Shown here: piece by piece, positions 11,160 through 23,671 of the stretch
How positions within the stretch are numbered: the stretch's first letter is position 1
Layout: each line of letters begins with the position of its first letter
Source of the DNA: Isoetes taiwanensis
Taxonomy: Eukaryota; Streptophyta; Lycopodiopsida; Isoetales; Isoetaceae
Direction of reading: 5' to 3'
Assembly: GCA_021234155.1 (NCBI GenBank)
Contig: JAJEKV010000008.1
Coordinates: forward strand, 9,722,305-9,786,304
DNA length: 64,000 bases
Position numbers and translations under genes: made by a program
The notes under the pieces: model-generated
Database searches by the model: none
What the model saw: the letters and a program-made list of their open reading frames with translations, nothing else
What the model was told of the DNA's origin: nothing

Positions 11160-12260
11160 AGAAAGATTTAAGGAAAGGACAATACAATACTTGTAGATCT
11201 AAGAAGCTCGTAGGAAACTCTTTCTCAATATCACATAATAGTAAAATGGCCTCCTCCTCTATCTTTGGAATGTCAGAGATATCAATTTCCTTCAAAGACA
11301 CCCATCTCACAAATTTGCCTAAACGATATATAATATTCCTTATAGCTGGTGTCAGATAGCTTCCAATGGCACAAGGAAGCACATGCTACATCCACAACAA
11401 ACAATGGTTTAATACATGAAAATATTTTCAATAGTCATGCAACAAAACTCATGATAAAATACCTGCAGAAACTTATGCCAGTCATGTGTCTTGAGACCAT
11501 CGTTTTGGTGGGGGTATCACCTCACGCCCACATGCATGGTGCCCTTCAGGTAAATATTTTTTGTGGCCAATGTATTCTTGAGATGTTTGGATCTGTATGA
11601 TGTTAGGCTAGTTCCACATGAAGGACATCCATATGCTCCACTTGTCTGTAGACCTGTTACATCACAAAGTAAGAACTTGATTTTAGCATCATGGTTTACG
11701 AGCAACTAGAATCTTTAAATTATATAATTTTGTCATAATATACTTACCTGATCCCACAGAGAAGCCTGGATAGTCATGAATTGTGAAACATAGCATCCCG
11801 TGCAGTGTGAAATCATGTGGCTCTCTTACAATGTCATACGTATAAATCCCCTTCCACAATATTTCCAATTCCTCTATCAAAGGTTCCATGTAAACATCCA
11901 TGTTTTTTACTTGGTATTTTCCTGCAAGAAACATTTTTCCACTTCATTACATATTCATACAAAATATGACCATAACATAATACTTGGACCAATCAACGTC
12001 AACATGATATGACCAGGCTTGATAGCCATCCATGGTGGAATATTGTAGTTTACAACAACTATCGGCCATACGCTATGTGATGATGACATAGATCCCCAGG
12101 GGCATATTCCATCAAGCCCTAGCCCAAGCCTAATGTTGCGAGGCTCCGTTTTAAATTGTGGCCACTTTTCTTTGACATTCTTCCAAGACTCTCCATCGGC
12201 TGGCAACCTCATTTTTCCATCTATGCTCCGATTTTTGGCATGGTAATCCATGAATGAGGC
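11160..12260 (-). pseudogene. Tnp2-type CACTA transposase with DUF4218 domain, degenerate
   Basis: Read from right to left, exon-like pieces follow the family order. First comes LPADGESWKNVKEKWPQFK with EPRNIRLGLGLDGICPWG and YNIPPWMAIKPGHIMLTLI (12250-11990). Then come NMDVYMEPLIEELEILWKG and TIHDYPGF (11910-11755), and GAYGCPSCG with YRSKHLKNT (about 11640-11590). Last is a DUF4218-like part with LPCAIGSYL, LGKFVRWVSLKEIDI and LLLCDIEKEFPTSF (11382-11190). Tnp2 is the catalytic transposase of CACTA elements. Gaps between pieces have splice-like borders, so it was probably an intron-bearing gene, but whole catalytic stretches are missing and the reading frame is not continuous. Confidence 0.85.
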
Positions 12261-12269
12261 AATAGAAGA

Positions 12270-14163
12270 AGAAGAAGAAGAAATGCTTTTTCTAAGAACT
12301 TAATTTCAGATGGATTGCTTGCTCTTATTTGAGAAGAAGAAGAAGAAGAAAATTCTGGAAAACTGGTATTCTAATGGGGGCATGTAGTGGAAAGGCTTGC
12401 TCTTAACCGACCTCTTAAAAGCCTGATCTTGAACGAGCTCTAAGTGTCTTAAAAACTATCTAGCAAAGGCTTTGTGATTCTCAAAGGTGTTGGGCACAAA
12501 AAATTGGCTACATATGGGTAAAAATTCTACATTAAGTTGTAAGGTTTGGCATTAAATAAACTATCACCAAAGTAGGCAAAAACCTTGTTATTGTACAAGA
12601 TGCATGAGCCATAGACTTTACGTAAGACAAATCAAGTAGTGCTTTGATACATAAGACAATTCCAGGAGTGCTTTATTGAAATAGTCTTTGGTTTAGGCTC
12701 TATCTTACTAGAAAGGAATTTTATGAGATATGCATGCTTGCCACATGTATACTTAAGAGAAAATTGGGGCATGCATGCCACATCTAAGCTAAATATGTTG
12801 CATGTACTTTTTGTAAACAATTTGGAGCTTCCATTAGGCAATTATATTTTTGTTTTGAATATTATGTGGCCATGTGCTATGATGTAAAAGCAAAAAAGAT
12901 ATATGAAAAAAATAAAAAATCCTTGGTATTTCTTCCATTATGCGGTGATAATTAATTTTGTGAGCATAGGGATACGAATGAGGTAAAGATTAGGTTTAGG
13001 TTTTCCACAAAATATCTATGTGGAGCCGAAATTATGTGCCACAGTTCAATAGCAGATTTGATCTTGAAAGCATGAGAATGGATGAATCCATTTCATCTGT
13101 CTATAGCAGAGACGACCCGAAGCTTTGAGGAAAAGGCAACCACATACAAGATAAGAGCTGAGTTTATGGAAAATGCCAGGTTTATACATGGCTGATTTCT
13201 GTTAAAGCTTGTGGCTAAGGAAGGCAATCGCTGATCTATAAGCAGAAACTTCTGCTTGGTGGCCATGTGAATCGTGGCCTATAATGTTTTTCATGGCAAC
13301 AACCAGGTCAAATGCCTGTAGAGGTTTCGGTATGCTCCTATTTCATCTATTCCTTCGCTTTAAATATTGATTTAAGGCTGCCAGAGATGATGAAAATCGA
13401 TCTGTGGTGGACTAAAAATAGGGAGCCGTTTGTGGTTTACGGCTTTTTGCTTTTTCTTTCCATGTTCTGAAAATAACAGGGCCATCTTGGTAGCCAGATA
13501 AGAGAAGCCAAGGAGCACATAGCATTTCTATGCTTTGTAACAAGCACTGGTAGCACTTTTCGACTCACAGATATGGGAGGAGCGACCATGATCAGGTTTT
13601 TATGGCGTCTCATGATTTTCTCATTCGAAACTTTATATTCAAAATGTTATCCATGATCTACTTTGAGAATTGATGATATTTGTGTGCACATATGGTATGG
13701 TATTTCTGGGCTAATGCCATTGAATCAGTAATGATGATCTGTTGAATATGACTATGCGGTATTATTGTTCTTGTGTTGCTGTCTGATAGAGCTGCTACAT
13801 ATAGTGGCCACGAATTTAGCATGCTTGGCCAAATAGAGGATTTAGTAGATTTCTTAATTTGCAGGGTGGAGATATCTTAATGCCTAGCTCATGTTGGAGT
13901 ATAAGTGTTTCAGCAAATGGATAACCATTTTGGCGTATATTCTTAGAGCATGGATTGATATCAGAAACATATTTAGTAAAAATATACATGCATGATCAGG
14001 TATTGGCGCTGTTGTGTAGAGCTATTATGTGCCCTTTATATGCTGGTCACTTGCAAGTTTGTTTACAGCCAGCTAACACTTGCTTTCTTTCGTTCTTACA
14101 TGAATTGAGCATAAGAATTCTATAACAGCAATATCATATTGATCTTAAAATATGATTAAACAT
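12270..14163. other. Interior of the CACTA element without recognisable gene
   Basis: Two GAA-repeat patches occur near 12267 and 12338. No transposase N-terminus, ULP1 or captured host exon could be recognised. The stretch may hold UTR or intron of the transposon gene, or an older insertion. Confidence 0.4.
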
Positions 14164-14282
14164 TAGGTGAAGGGCGATGAGCCATGTAGTTTTATAGCTT
14201 ACCTGTCACCCCTCTCCTCGTTACCATTAATTTGCTAATGTTGGTCTGTTTGGGTGCAGGTAACCAAGACTACATCTCCTAG
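14164..14282 (+). repeat. 119-nt structured dispersed element, copy 2
   Basis: Second copy of the element at 2182-2300. The internal stem is better here: TTACCTG-T-CACCC pairs with GGGTG-CAGGTAA with a single bulged base. Loop sequences differ from copy 1 while the stem ends are kept. It lies inside the CACTA transposon, so the element was either carried by it or inserted in it. Confidence 0.55.
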
Positions 14283-14967
14283 ATGTTTTGTCATATGCTT
14301 GGATGTACATAGCAGTCTTACAGGATTGCTACTTATGGTACAATGTTATCTGGTGAGACCTTTTTGGTGGTTATGAAGGATTAGAAATTCTGAAATTCTG
14401 AATTTTAGATTGTAAATCATATACATAGTGTTTGCTTTGTGTATTGACTAAAAATAATCTGAAATTGTTTGATAATCTGGAAGAAGATTTGATTTTAACA
14501 TTAGTATCTTATTATATTTGACGTATACATTATGTCCTTTATATTTTTACATTATGAATCTAAAGATATTTGATTTTAACACTCTTATCGGATTATATTT
14601 GACTTTCACATTATTTTCTTTATATATCTACATAAGTACTGCATTATGAATATCGTTTATGGTTACGTAAATATTTTGCTATGAATGTGGTACTGCTGAA
14701 TATTTGAATACTACACTTAAGTGTGGTTGTGGCCTGGCGTAAAACCCAGGGTGGATATGTCGTGTCTGTCGTGTCTGTCATTTCGCCTTGAAGCAAATCC
14801 ATATATTTAAACTCTGTTTTCATATTGTGGAAAGTAATCTTGGTGAAGATAATCCGAAGTAGAATATTGGAGAAAAGGGTATGCATGAATATAGAATGGC
14901 AAATAAATAAATGTAAACTTGTCACAAAGAGGAAAATCAAACCTTGATAATATAGACATAGAATCAT

Positions 14968-15102
14968 TACCAAAGTGACACAACAATGTGCTTAATTTTG
15001 TAAAAAATTGTCACAACGTTGACATATATGTATAGTAAATGAATTACAAAGTGACACAACAATGTGCTTAATTTTGTAAAAAATTGTCACAACGTTGACA
15101 TA
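14968..15102 (+). repeat. 78-bp tandem duplication at the Helitron insertion site
   Basis: The sequence aaagtgacacaacaatgtgc, followed by ttaattttgtaaaaaattgt and cacaacgttgacata, occurs twice in tandem, starting near 14972 and 15050. In the first copy it continues tatgtatagtaaatgaatta. In the second copy the same continuation is found only after the Helitron, at 23672. This duplication therefore supplies an uninterrupted reference for the insertion site. The tgacac motifs belong to the CACTA subterminal set. Confidence 0.9.
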
Positions 15103-18100
15103 TCCTTCTATATATATTATTATTAGAAAAAAATCCGGCTCCAAAAAGGCATTTTAGAATTAGCTATATCTACCTTCCGGCTATTGATTAAGAGCAAACT
15201 TGACTATATTCAAACCGGAGAAACTTTTAGATTGCCGTGCCCTTCCCCCCGGTACACGTGCGTTCTCCCACCGCCAATGACTTTTACCTTATACGCCCGT
15301 CGTTCTTCAAGTTTTCCGCTGTGCCCCTTCCCTGTCTGAGTAGGAGCAGAATAGCCTATCCCTTTCTATGTTCACTCCGGCTCCCTTTCTATGTTCACTC
15401 CGGCTCGCTTTCTCCAGAGCAAAAATACGGTGCCGAGGGTAGTTTGAAGACTTCGGCCCTTCTCCAGACCAAAGCGCCTCCGGTAACCAAAATATCTTGA
15501 AGCCTATTTTTGTGGTTGCTTTAATTTCAGGCTTTAATCTAAAGTTTGGAGCAACCCTCTGGCAGCTGCCTTTAGAACTAGCAATCAGGCCGCTTGCCAA
15601 ATCAGCCTTGCGTAAGAAACTCCCCTAAAAAAAACCCCGGTAAGCTCCTGCTGTTGAGAATTTATTTTGCTTCTGCATTTTAGATATGGAACAAAGAGAG
15701 CTCTTTGAAGAGATCCGGGTCCAATACTCAGTTTCTTAAGCCCTTAGACCGAAAATTTCTTCTGTCTAATTGCCCAAAACATGAGCAGCTCACCTATGTT
15801 TATGATCAACTGGTTTTAGACAGGAAAGTTCCGACAAACAAAGTGGCAGATAATCTATCTTCTCACAGAACCCAATTTATGCAGATTGGAGTAGGAGATA
15901 ATGTGTGTTATTTCGTTCTTTCTCAGTAAAAGAGGCCAAAGGCCTGCGGTTTGCTAATGTCCGAGAGTAGATACAGAGTCTGTTTTAGAACCCGACGTTT
16001 CGACTGTGATAGCTCCCCCTGTTTAATTGCGATCCTTTTCTTTCATATGCAGTGTGTGGCAGCTGAGGAATAGAAGCAAACCCAGAAGCCCCTTAGTTGT
16101 CACCGGAGTCTAAGTTATGGCAAGCATTTTAATCCCTATCAGAAGCCACAATCTTGCTTGAAACGGCCCTCTAACAAAAGCTTTACCTCTGGCCGCAGTC
16201 TTTCGGCCCGCACCTGATCCATAAACCCTTAAGCCGCAGCTGTTTTTTAAAAAATCTCAAGAAATGATTTTAGCTGTAGGAATACCTTGCCGGAATAAAA
16301 CTCAAAATCATCTTCCAAGCTTTTTTGTCTGATTGTTTACTTGGCGCCCTTTTAGTTTAGCACAGTTGGTAAACGGCAGTGAAGCCACAAAAAGTTCTAG
16401 CTTGAACGCATTTGTAGCCCATTTTATGCCGAAGCAGACAGAAGAGTTTGGAATTGCAGTACGCGCAACAAGTTAAAAAAAAAATGACTAAGCTATGCCG
16501 AACTTTTTGAGCCTTGATTTCCGAGCTTAGGAGTTCAGAACAATGTCTTAAACTGCCAGAGAAAGAGTTGTGATTAAAATAATAGACGTTAGAACCAACC
16601 CATTTCATTCCACTTCAAAACCTGTAAACTCAGGTCGTGGAAAATGCTGCAACAGTGTCCATAAATTGCTCTAGGAAATAGTATAGGGCAACGGTATAAC
16701 ATTAAATTGTGCGCTCTACATTTATTAACCTGTTTATTTATTCTTCACAGTATATTGAACCCATACTTGCCAAGAATTGTGAGAAGCGGCATTTATTCTC
16801 CGTTTGGCTTCTAGTCCTAGTTCGCTTCAAATCTCACCAAGGTCAGAATTATAATTTTAGAATATATACAGTGATGTTGCAAAATGTATTAAATAGTAGA
16901 TGCTTTAAATATTGGTAATTTTCGTCTTAATGCGACCGATATTCATTTTTTGCCTAACATATGCCACAAAATATAGGGCGTTTTTTGTTTATGTCTAAGT
17001 ACTTGCTTTTTTTTTTTTAATTCTGAAATTGTGAATAGTGATATTTTCTCTTTTAATTGACACAAAGAAGATCTCTATGTAATAGAGGTCCTAGCATCAT
17101 AGATAGTACCCATTCTTATTACATTAAGATGTTCATCGTTATTACATCAGAAAGCCAAGGACCCTTAAAACAATTGCGAGACACCCCATATTCACATTAT
17201 CGATTATCATATGGAAGCATATCCTATTGCATATAGATTTTAGCAGCTTAGCAACCAAAAGGTTACTACAAAAGCTTACTTTTAAGCCTTCGTTGACGAG
17301 TATAGCCCTCACTTGGTGTCGCTGTTGGCCTTAGCCACGCGGTATTGAAAAATGTGCGTTGTACTCTTACGAAAGGTTATGAGAATGTTTTACTAATTTA
17401 TACCCTAATTCCTAATGGTGTTGTTGATAAAACTCCAACACTAATATAGGAATTGGCGTATGTTTTAGCAAACATTCATCGGTTTCCCCATCCTTAGCCT
17501 TATAAATACGTATATATCAACCAATTAAAATTTATCAATAACAATACCTTAGCACAATAGCAGAGTTGTGGTTTCTAATAATTTTTTGCCTTATTTATTT
17601 TAAAAAATATGTATTAAATGATAAATGTTTCGTTATTAATCTCTAAATTGCCATGTGTTTTAATCAAAATGATCTCAAATGAGCATTTTTGTTGATGCCA
17701 CACAAACTCGCCCCTAAGACCATAGACAGTACCCATTCCTATTACATTAGAGGACCAAAGACCTTGAACACCAGACAAGACTTACTTTACAGAATAAATT
17801 CATTAGGAGCAATAAAATATATGCGAAGTGCCATATCCCAAAATCAGCCTTTGTGCCATAGTGGTAGCTAATGTTCATCCGTTAGCGTGTGTATTCCATT
17901 GTTTCAATTGTAAACCATCTATTCATGTGTTCATACGCACATAATAGAGTACTCTATAAGAACTTCAACCCTTAAATGCCTAAGCCATATCATTATTACG
18001 ATACTCTACATATGTTCATTTGCTCATGTAACATCTTGCTATTCTAGAAAGATATTTCAATTAAATAATGCATCCTACATAGAACATTTTAGATTTTTAA

Positions 18101-18401
18101 AGAAGTTCATTAGCATGAACTTACCCAAATAAACCATGATTTCACATACGACTCAAAGATATGAGATAGAAATTAAAGACCGCAATATTTTGTTGTCATT
18201 AAGCAATAAAGTAAAATTAGTTGTTTTCCTCTGCACAATTTATTAACAATGTTGAGCAGTTCGGACATCACAATATGAACGAACATTGCCAAAATCAATC
18301 AGTGGCAAAAGAGACGGATCACTCAAGGCAAGCACAATGCATATCCATGTTAGATAAACTTCTCTCATTTACATCGTATCTTTTATTTAACTGACATCTT
18401 T
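15103..18401 (+). other. 5' region of Helitron 1, no recognised gene
   Basis: GC-richer part at 15230-15500 with a small tandem duplication (ctttctatgttcactccggc at 15362 and 15385). A frame at 15705-15929 (KRSGSNTQFLKPLDRKFLLS ...) has no known relatives to me and may be part of a captured or ancestral exon. The rest is AT-rich. It may contain the promoter and 5' UTR of the Rep-helicase gene. A 215-bp dispersed element lies at 17300-17495. Confidence 0.4.
17300..17495 (-). repeat. ~215-bp dispersed element, copy B (inverted relative to copy A)
   Basis: The reverse complement shares long blocks with 6975-7190, including ctaaaacatacgccaat, tcaacaacaccattaggaat, agtaaaacattctcataacc and aggccaacagcgacacca. 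Similarity stops on both sides within about 10 bases of the given ends. It lies within Helitron 1, so the two copies arrived in different elements. Confidence 0.6.
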
Positions 18402-21400
18402 TTGCATTTTGCTTTCTGTAGACTATCCTCGCCCCTTCCAGATGACACCGTCGTCAATCCCACAGCAAAAATTCCGAAGCGTCGCAAAAACCAAGAAGAA
18501 TACCAAGTTAAAAAGAAAATGAAGAAAACTAATGCAGAAGGAAAATATGGACAAATTTCTGCACCTCTAAAACTCACATCCTCCAGGTATGGATTATAGA
18601 TTTAAGTTTTCAGTTCACTATTACATACGACACCACTAATTATATATGCTTGAATCTAGTAATAGTCAAGGTGCAAATCCGAGTAGAAAACAAAACAACG
18701 AAGACACTGATATTGACTACGGATCCAACAAAAAAACAACAAATTCTGAGTATGTATATATACTAATTATGTATTTTAATCTCTCAAAAAATGAAAGATA
18801 ACATATTTTTTCATCGTCAATTTACAGTATCGAGAGAACATTGCACAGCTGTCTTATAAGAGATGAGGATATACAAAAACCACCAGACACAAAGAAAAGA
18901 GGCCGTCCAAGGTGAGTAAAAATGCTGTTACACTTAGAAGTCTATAATTCTGTTTAAGTATATTTAAATTAAGTAATATTCGTATATTTATTAATTACGA
19001 CATGCTATTTAGTTTCCTACTCTTTGCATTGTATACCATAGACATTAGCATACCTACTTAGTTTAAAGCTTAAAAAGTTATTCATATCCTTAAGTATGCA
19101 CAATCTATATGTAAAGATCTTATTATATTTAATTACCATCTCTTTAATTTTATCCTTGATAGGCTACCTATCGCTATGGTAGAAGGCCTTCCTGACAATG
19201 AGATGAAGAAGATCCTTAATCGTCGAAAATACCAGCAAGAATATAGAGCTAAAAAGAAACTAAAAGAATTTGCTACATCATCGACCACCCAGAAGTCAAG
19301 ACGCTCAGAGCACCTATGCTCTGTTGGCCGCACGAGCAAGGAAAAGAGTGATATGCAGAAAGTACATAAGAGCCGTCGCCAATATACCAAGAACTCTGAA
19401 GTACAGAAACATAGAGAACCACCTTCCACGGAGGCTATATTAAATATGGCCTCCGTGGAACAAAATTACCAAAATACAGTAACCATTAATCCCGATACAT
19501 CGGATTGTAATAGTGTGCGTGGCCATTGGCAAAGGCAAATTGCTATGATGCAAGAAGGCATAAAACATGCGGGACATGAACCACTAAAGTGGACAAAGAA
19601 ATGCTGCATATGCCAGATTGACTTGCTAAATTCCGAGAACATGTCATTTTGCTGCAACAATGGCCGTCGTTTACTGCCACGGCTTGAGCCTCTACCTCGA
19701 ACCCTAGAAGAACTTTATTCGGTACATGAATTTGCGACAATTCACGCATTGTGAATAACCTATTCTGTTTCACTGCCCTTGGTGTCGAAGGCGATTTCAT
19801 AAACCTAAAAATGCCATCATCTGTTGCAATCATGGGTCGCACATACCATCGGCTCTTATCTGCAGGCACACCCACAAGTACTCTCCACTGGTATATATAT
19901 GACAGCTCGATGAGATATACTATTGCTGCCAACATGCAGATACCATCGACATGGATCATGCAGGTTGCCGCAGCTTTAAATACCATTAATCCATACATTA
20001 AAGAATTGAGAACAATAAAGGAATTACATCCCGCACCTACAAAACTCACCCTTGCAGATCCTTCCACATCAGATGAAATAGCTGCTATCGTCCATGCCAA
20101 TAACAGTGTGACTATAAAACCTAGAACGGCGATGATCTGGATGCGGCATAACCACGAGCCCGTATTTTTGAGCATCCTTGACCCTGCGTACGAGCCACTT
20201 CAATACCCATTATTTTTTCCACATGGAACATTAGGATGGCACCCACATAATGACCAAAACATGTCCCAAATAGATTGGTATCGAACTAGATTACTTCATG
20301 AACCACGGTTTTCACAACTAGGGAGATTATGTGGTGAATACCTCGTCGACATGTACTCCAGAGTCGAAGAAGAACGCCTCAACTACATTGTAACTGAGGG
20401 ATATCGACGAAACCTAACGCAACACGAAGACGACTTCAATGATGATGAAGATTCCGATGCGCATTATAAAACCCTACCAGCATCGTTCTTAGGTTCTAGA
20501 CGATGGTGTGCTGTTCAAGTAGCAGATGCTCTTGCGCTTGCAAGGGTCAAAGGAAGACCAAGTTTCTTTATAACAATGACAACAAATCCAGCATGGCCAG
20601 AAATAAAATGTAAATTACATCCAGGCCAAAATGCATCCGACAACCCCATGGTGGTTGTTCGAGCGTGTCATGAAAGAGTCCAACATACAAAAAATATCAT
20701 TCGAAAGTATCTCGGACCCATATCTTATATGATGCATGTCATTGAGTTTCAAAAACGTGGATTACCCCACGGACATATCGTTGTAAAGACAGAGCACGAG
20801 ATCCCAATAGACATGATCGATAATCTAATCTCTGCAGAACTGCCAACAGACCCCACACTGAGAGCTCAAGTTGAGAAGTACATGATTCACAGACACACAA
20901 AACGCTGCCTCAAAGAAAATAACAAGTGTTGCTATAAATACCCGAAGCCGTTGAATCCAACAACATACATCGACGAGAAAGGATACGTACAATATAGACG
21001 ACGAACAGAAGCAGACGTGAACGTTGTTCCATACATCCCATTTCTGTTGAGAGAACTAGACTGTCATGTCTATGCAGATATTGCATCAACCGTACATGTA
21101 TTTGCATACCTCTACGGCTATATATACAAAGGCTTTGATATGACTCGTTTTCACATCGACTCTGCAAAAGAGACATCCACCACAAATGTTCAAACCAACC
21201 TACTGTACCAAACAGTACTGACCAAAACCAACCTACTGTACCAAACAATACTGGCCAAAATCACACCAAGAACGAAATTCAAGATTACATCTCTGCACGA
21301 TACCTATCATCCATGGAAGCCACATGGAGAATCATGTCCTATCACATGACAGAAAAGCATCCTTCCGTAAAATGTCTTCCCCTACATTTAGAAGGACACA

Positions 21401-23504
21401 ACAGACGCTGTTTCAGAAATACGTCCACGAACACTGGGATCTCTTTATTAGACAGATACTTTTTACGACCACTTGCTCCCAGATTTGATTATATTACTTA
21501 CATTGAATATAACGAACAATATACCTCCACCATCTGGAAGCCAACCATTGCCCTTAAATCAACTGATTATCTAGAACAAAAAGCCGCAGGTGCAACCCAA
21601 AATATCATACACGAGAGAAGCAAAGGTGAATTAATCTGTAGAATACGGCTATTGCTTCCAAAGGTTGGAGAACCATTCTACCTAAGGCTCATCTTACTTC
21701 ATAAAGCTGCACGAACTTGGGACGAACTCAAAATCCATGACCAAAAGCAATACAAAACATACGAAGAAGTCGCCCAAGCCATGGGACTAATAGCACCAGC
21801 AACTGAAGCCATAGCAGTGATGCAGGAGGCAATTTCATGCTTGCAAACTCCATCACAGCTACGATTTCTATTCGCACTCTTAATATTAGATTCTGGACCA
21901 GCACTCCAACTATGGGAAACATTTCAAAACCACATGATAGCAGACTTTCTACAACAACATTCAGGAAACCAATCATTTGCCGTCAATGAAAGCCTCCTTG
22001 CTATCAACAACATTTTAATCCAGCACGGAACCGACGCCGCAGCCTTCGGTCTGTCTACCCCCAGCATCCCATCCAAAGAAATACAGAATGAACTCAACAA
22101 ATTTCCTGATCACGAAGAGTACCTTATAAAAAGCTCAACTATGTTGCAAACCATGAACCAAAACCAAATCTCAATCTACACCTATATATGTGATCTTATC
22201 AATAACAAAAACTGCCCAAATCCAATCTTTGTATATGGAAAAGCGGGAACTGGGAAAACATACGTACTCAATGCCATGTGTTTTTACATACGAGGATCTT
22301 ACCGTGCGCCACCACAGCGCTAGCATCACTGCAATATTCTGCTGGAAGAACTGCACACTCTCTATTTCAAATACCCGTCATCGATAACAATATTGGCATC
22401 CATTCACTACTCGATCTTCATTCCCCAAGGGCCGCATTGATCAAGACTGCAACAGCGATCATATGGGATGAATTCCCCATGGCAAACAGAGCAGTCATAG
22501 AAGCAGTTGATATCCTTCTACAAAACATAACAGGTATAACTAGTCCATTTGGAGGAAAACTATTCATAGCAGCCGGAGACTTTCGACAAATTGCTCCTGT
22601 CGTCAAGCGAGGAGGGAAAACAGCAACAATAAACGCATCCATAATATCCTCCCACTTATGGAGTCACTTCAAAGTCCTAGAGCTTAATCAACCCGTAAGA
22701 AATGCAACTGATCCAGACCTCATACAATTCGTCGATGATATTGGAGAGGGCCGTCTTCTCAATAACATCCCACTGACGCTCTTCGAAACAACAATCAAAA
22801 TAGAAGACGCTATCAGCTTTTTATACAATGCGTACATATTATTAATACCTACAATATGCGAGAAAAGAGCATTCCTGTCCCCAAAAAACATTCCCGTTGA
22901 CGAATTCAACATCGAAATCATACGAATGATCTCAACAGATTCCAGAAGTTACTTTAGCGTCGACAGGCTCACGGAAAAAGACCAGACCATCGAAGACCAC
23001 CCAATGGCAACCACAGACTTTCTCAACGGCTTCAAACATCCAGCACTTCCACAACACGAACTCCAACTAAAGGTCAACACCATATGCCACATCACAAAGA
23101 CACTAGACAAAGATAGAGGTCTCGTAAAAAATGCAAGAGTTATGATATGCTCAATGCATGCTAAATTCGTAACCGTGAAAGTTCTAACGGGCCAACCGCA
23201 ACACATTGGAAACATACACCCCATTTCCCGAGTTGACTTCTTCTACCAACCAGACAACTGGCCCTGGACAATCCACAGACGACAACTACCACTGCGACCT
23301 GCGTATTCAACAACATTCCACAGCTGCCTGGGACTCACCCTCGACAAAATAGTCCTCGACCTGCGCACTGAAGTCTTTACACACGGACAATTATACACAG
23401 CACTCACTCGCGTGCGAAGAAAGGAAGACGTGCTTATCCTTCTCGACGAGTCCAACACCAACAAGACCACCACGAACGTCGTCTACAAGGAACTACTTCC
23501 ATAA
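18402..23504 (+). pseudogene. Helitron Rep-helicase (RepHel) with introns and frameshifts
   Basis: Four exons with GT-AG borders are visible: up to 18586, 18660-18749, 18828-18911 and 19163-23504. N-terminal exons encode basic repeats (KRRKNQEEYQVKKKMKK, NRRKYQQEYRAKKKLKE) and an AT-hook-like KKRGRPR. The Helitron-like N domain follows (PLQYPLFFPHGTLGWHP, RPSFFITMTTNPAWPEI). Next is the HUH nuclease with EFQKRGLPHGHIVV (His-x-His) and FAYLYGYIYKG with candidate catalytic Tyr. The PIF1-type helicase has VYGKAGTGKTYVLNAM (Walker A), TAIIWDEFPMA (Walker B), LFIAAGDFRQIAPV, LELNQPVRN and GQLYTALTRVRR. It would nick, unwind and transfer Helitron DNA. Frame breaks lie at about 19740, 21190-21310 and 22300, so it is probably inactive. 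The annotated start is only the first readable codon. Confidence 0.93.
21198..21263 (+). repeat. 33-bp tandem duplication that breaks the Rep frame
   Basis: ccaacctactgtaccaaaca followed by gtactgaccaaaa is followed directly by a second copy (ccaacctactgtaccaaaca with atactggccaaaa), two changes apart. It sits just after the FDMTRFHIDSAKE part of the nuclease domain. The downstream protein (DYISARYLSSMEATWRIM) continues in another frame, so this insertion or an adjacent indel disabled the gene. Confidence 0.75.
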
Positions 23505-23562
23505 ACAAGGTGCGTACCAAAAAAAAAAAACACTCCATCCATCTCATGCCCAAGATGTAGAT

Positions 23563-23671
23563 GGAGCACCGATCCCCTTAGAGATCGATGCTCCCTCTAC
23601 ACCATGGGCGCCGCACCAACGGTCGCACCTGGGTTCGACTCCCAGGGGTCAGGGCCGGCGCCAAATTCTTG
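23563..23671 (+). terminator. 3' terminal hairpins and CTTG end of Helitron 1
   Basis: Hairpin one pairs GGAGCA-C-CGATC with GATCG-A-TGCTCC at about 23567-23595. Hairpin two pairs GGCGCCG (23607-23613) with CGGCGCC (23656-23662) and contains a nested stem CCTGGG (23628-23633) with CCCAGG (23641-23646). Five bases later the element ends in CTTG, followed by host T. In Helitrons such a hairpin is the transposition termination signal. The nested loop happens to contain GGTTCGACTCC, identical to a tRNA B box. Confidence 0.8.

Larger units (their letters stand above)
15103..23671 (+). mobile_element. Helitron 1 (autonomous-type, decayed), inserted in the CACTA element
   Basis: The element begins TCCTTCTATATATATTATTA after host ...gacatA and ends ...CCAAATTCTTG before host TATGTATAG. 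This is an insertion between A and T without target duplication, as Helitrons do. The upstream tandem copy shows the intact site gacatatatgtatag. The 3' end has two hairpins (see 23563-23671), the outer stem ending 5 bases before CTTG. Most plant Helitrons end CTRR; this one ends CTTG. It encodes one large Rep-helicase gene on the plus strand, now with frameshifts. Length 8,569 bp. Confidence 0.9.

Noticed and set aside
23621-23646. tRNA gene or SINE at the end of Helitron 1
   Set aside because: A B box is present but no A box or cloverleaf, and it lies inside the terminal hairpin.
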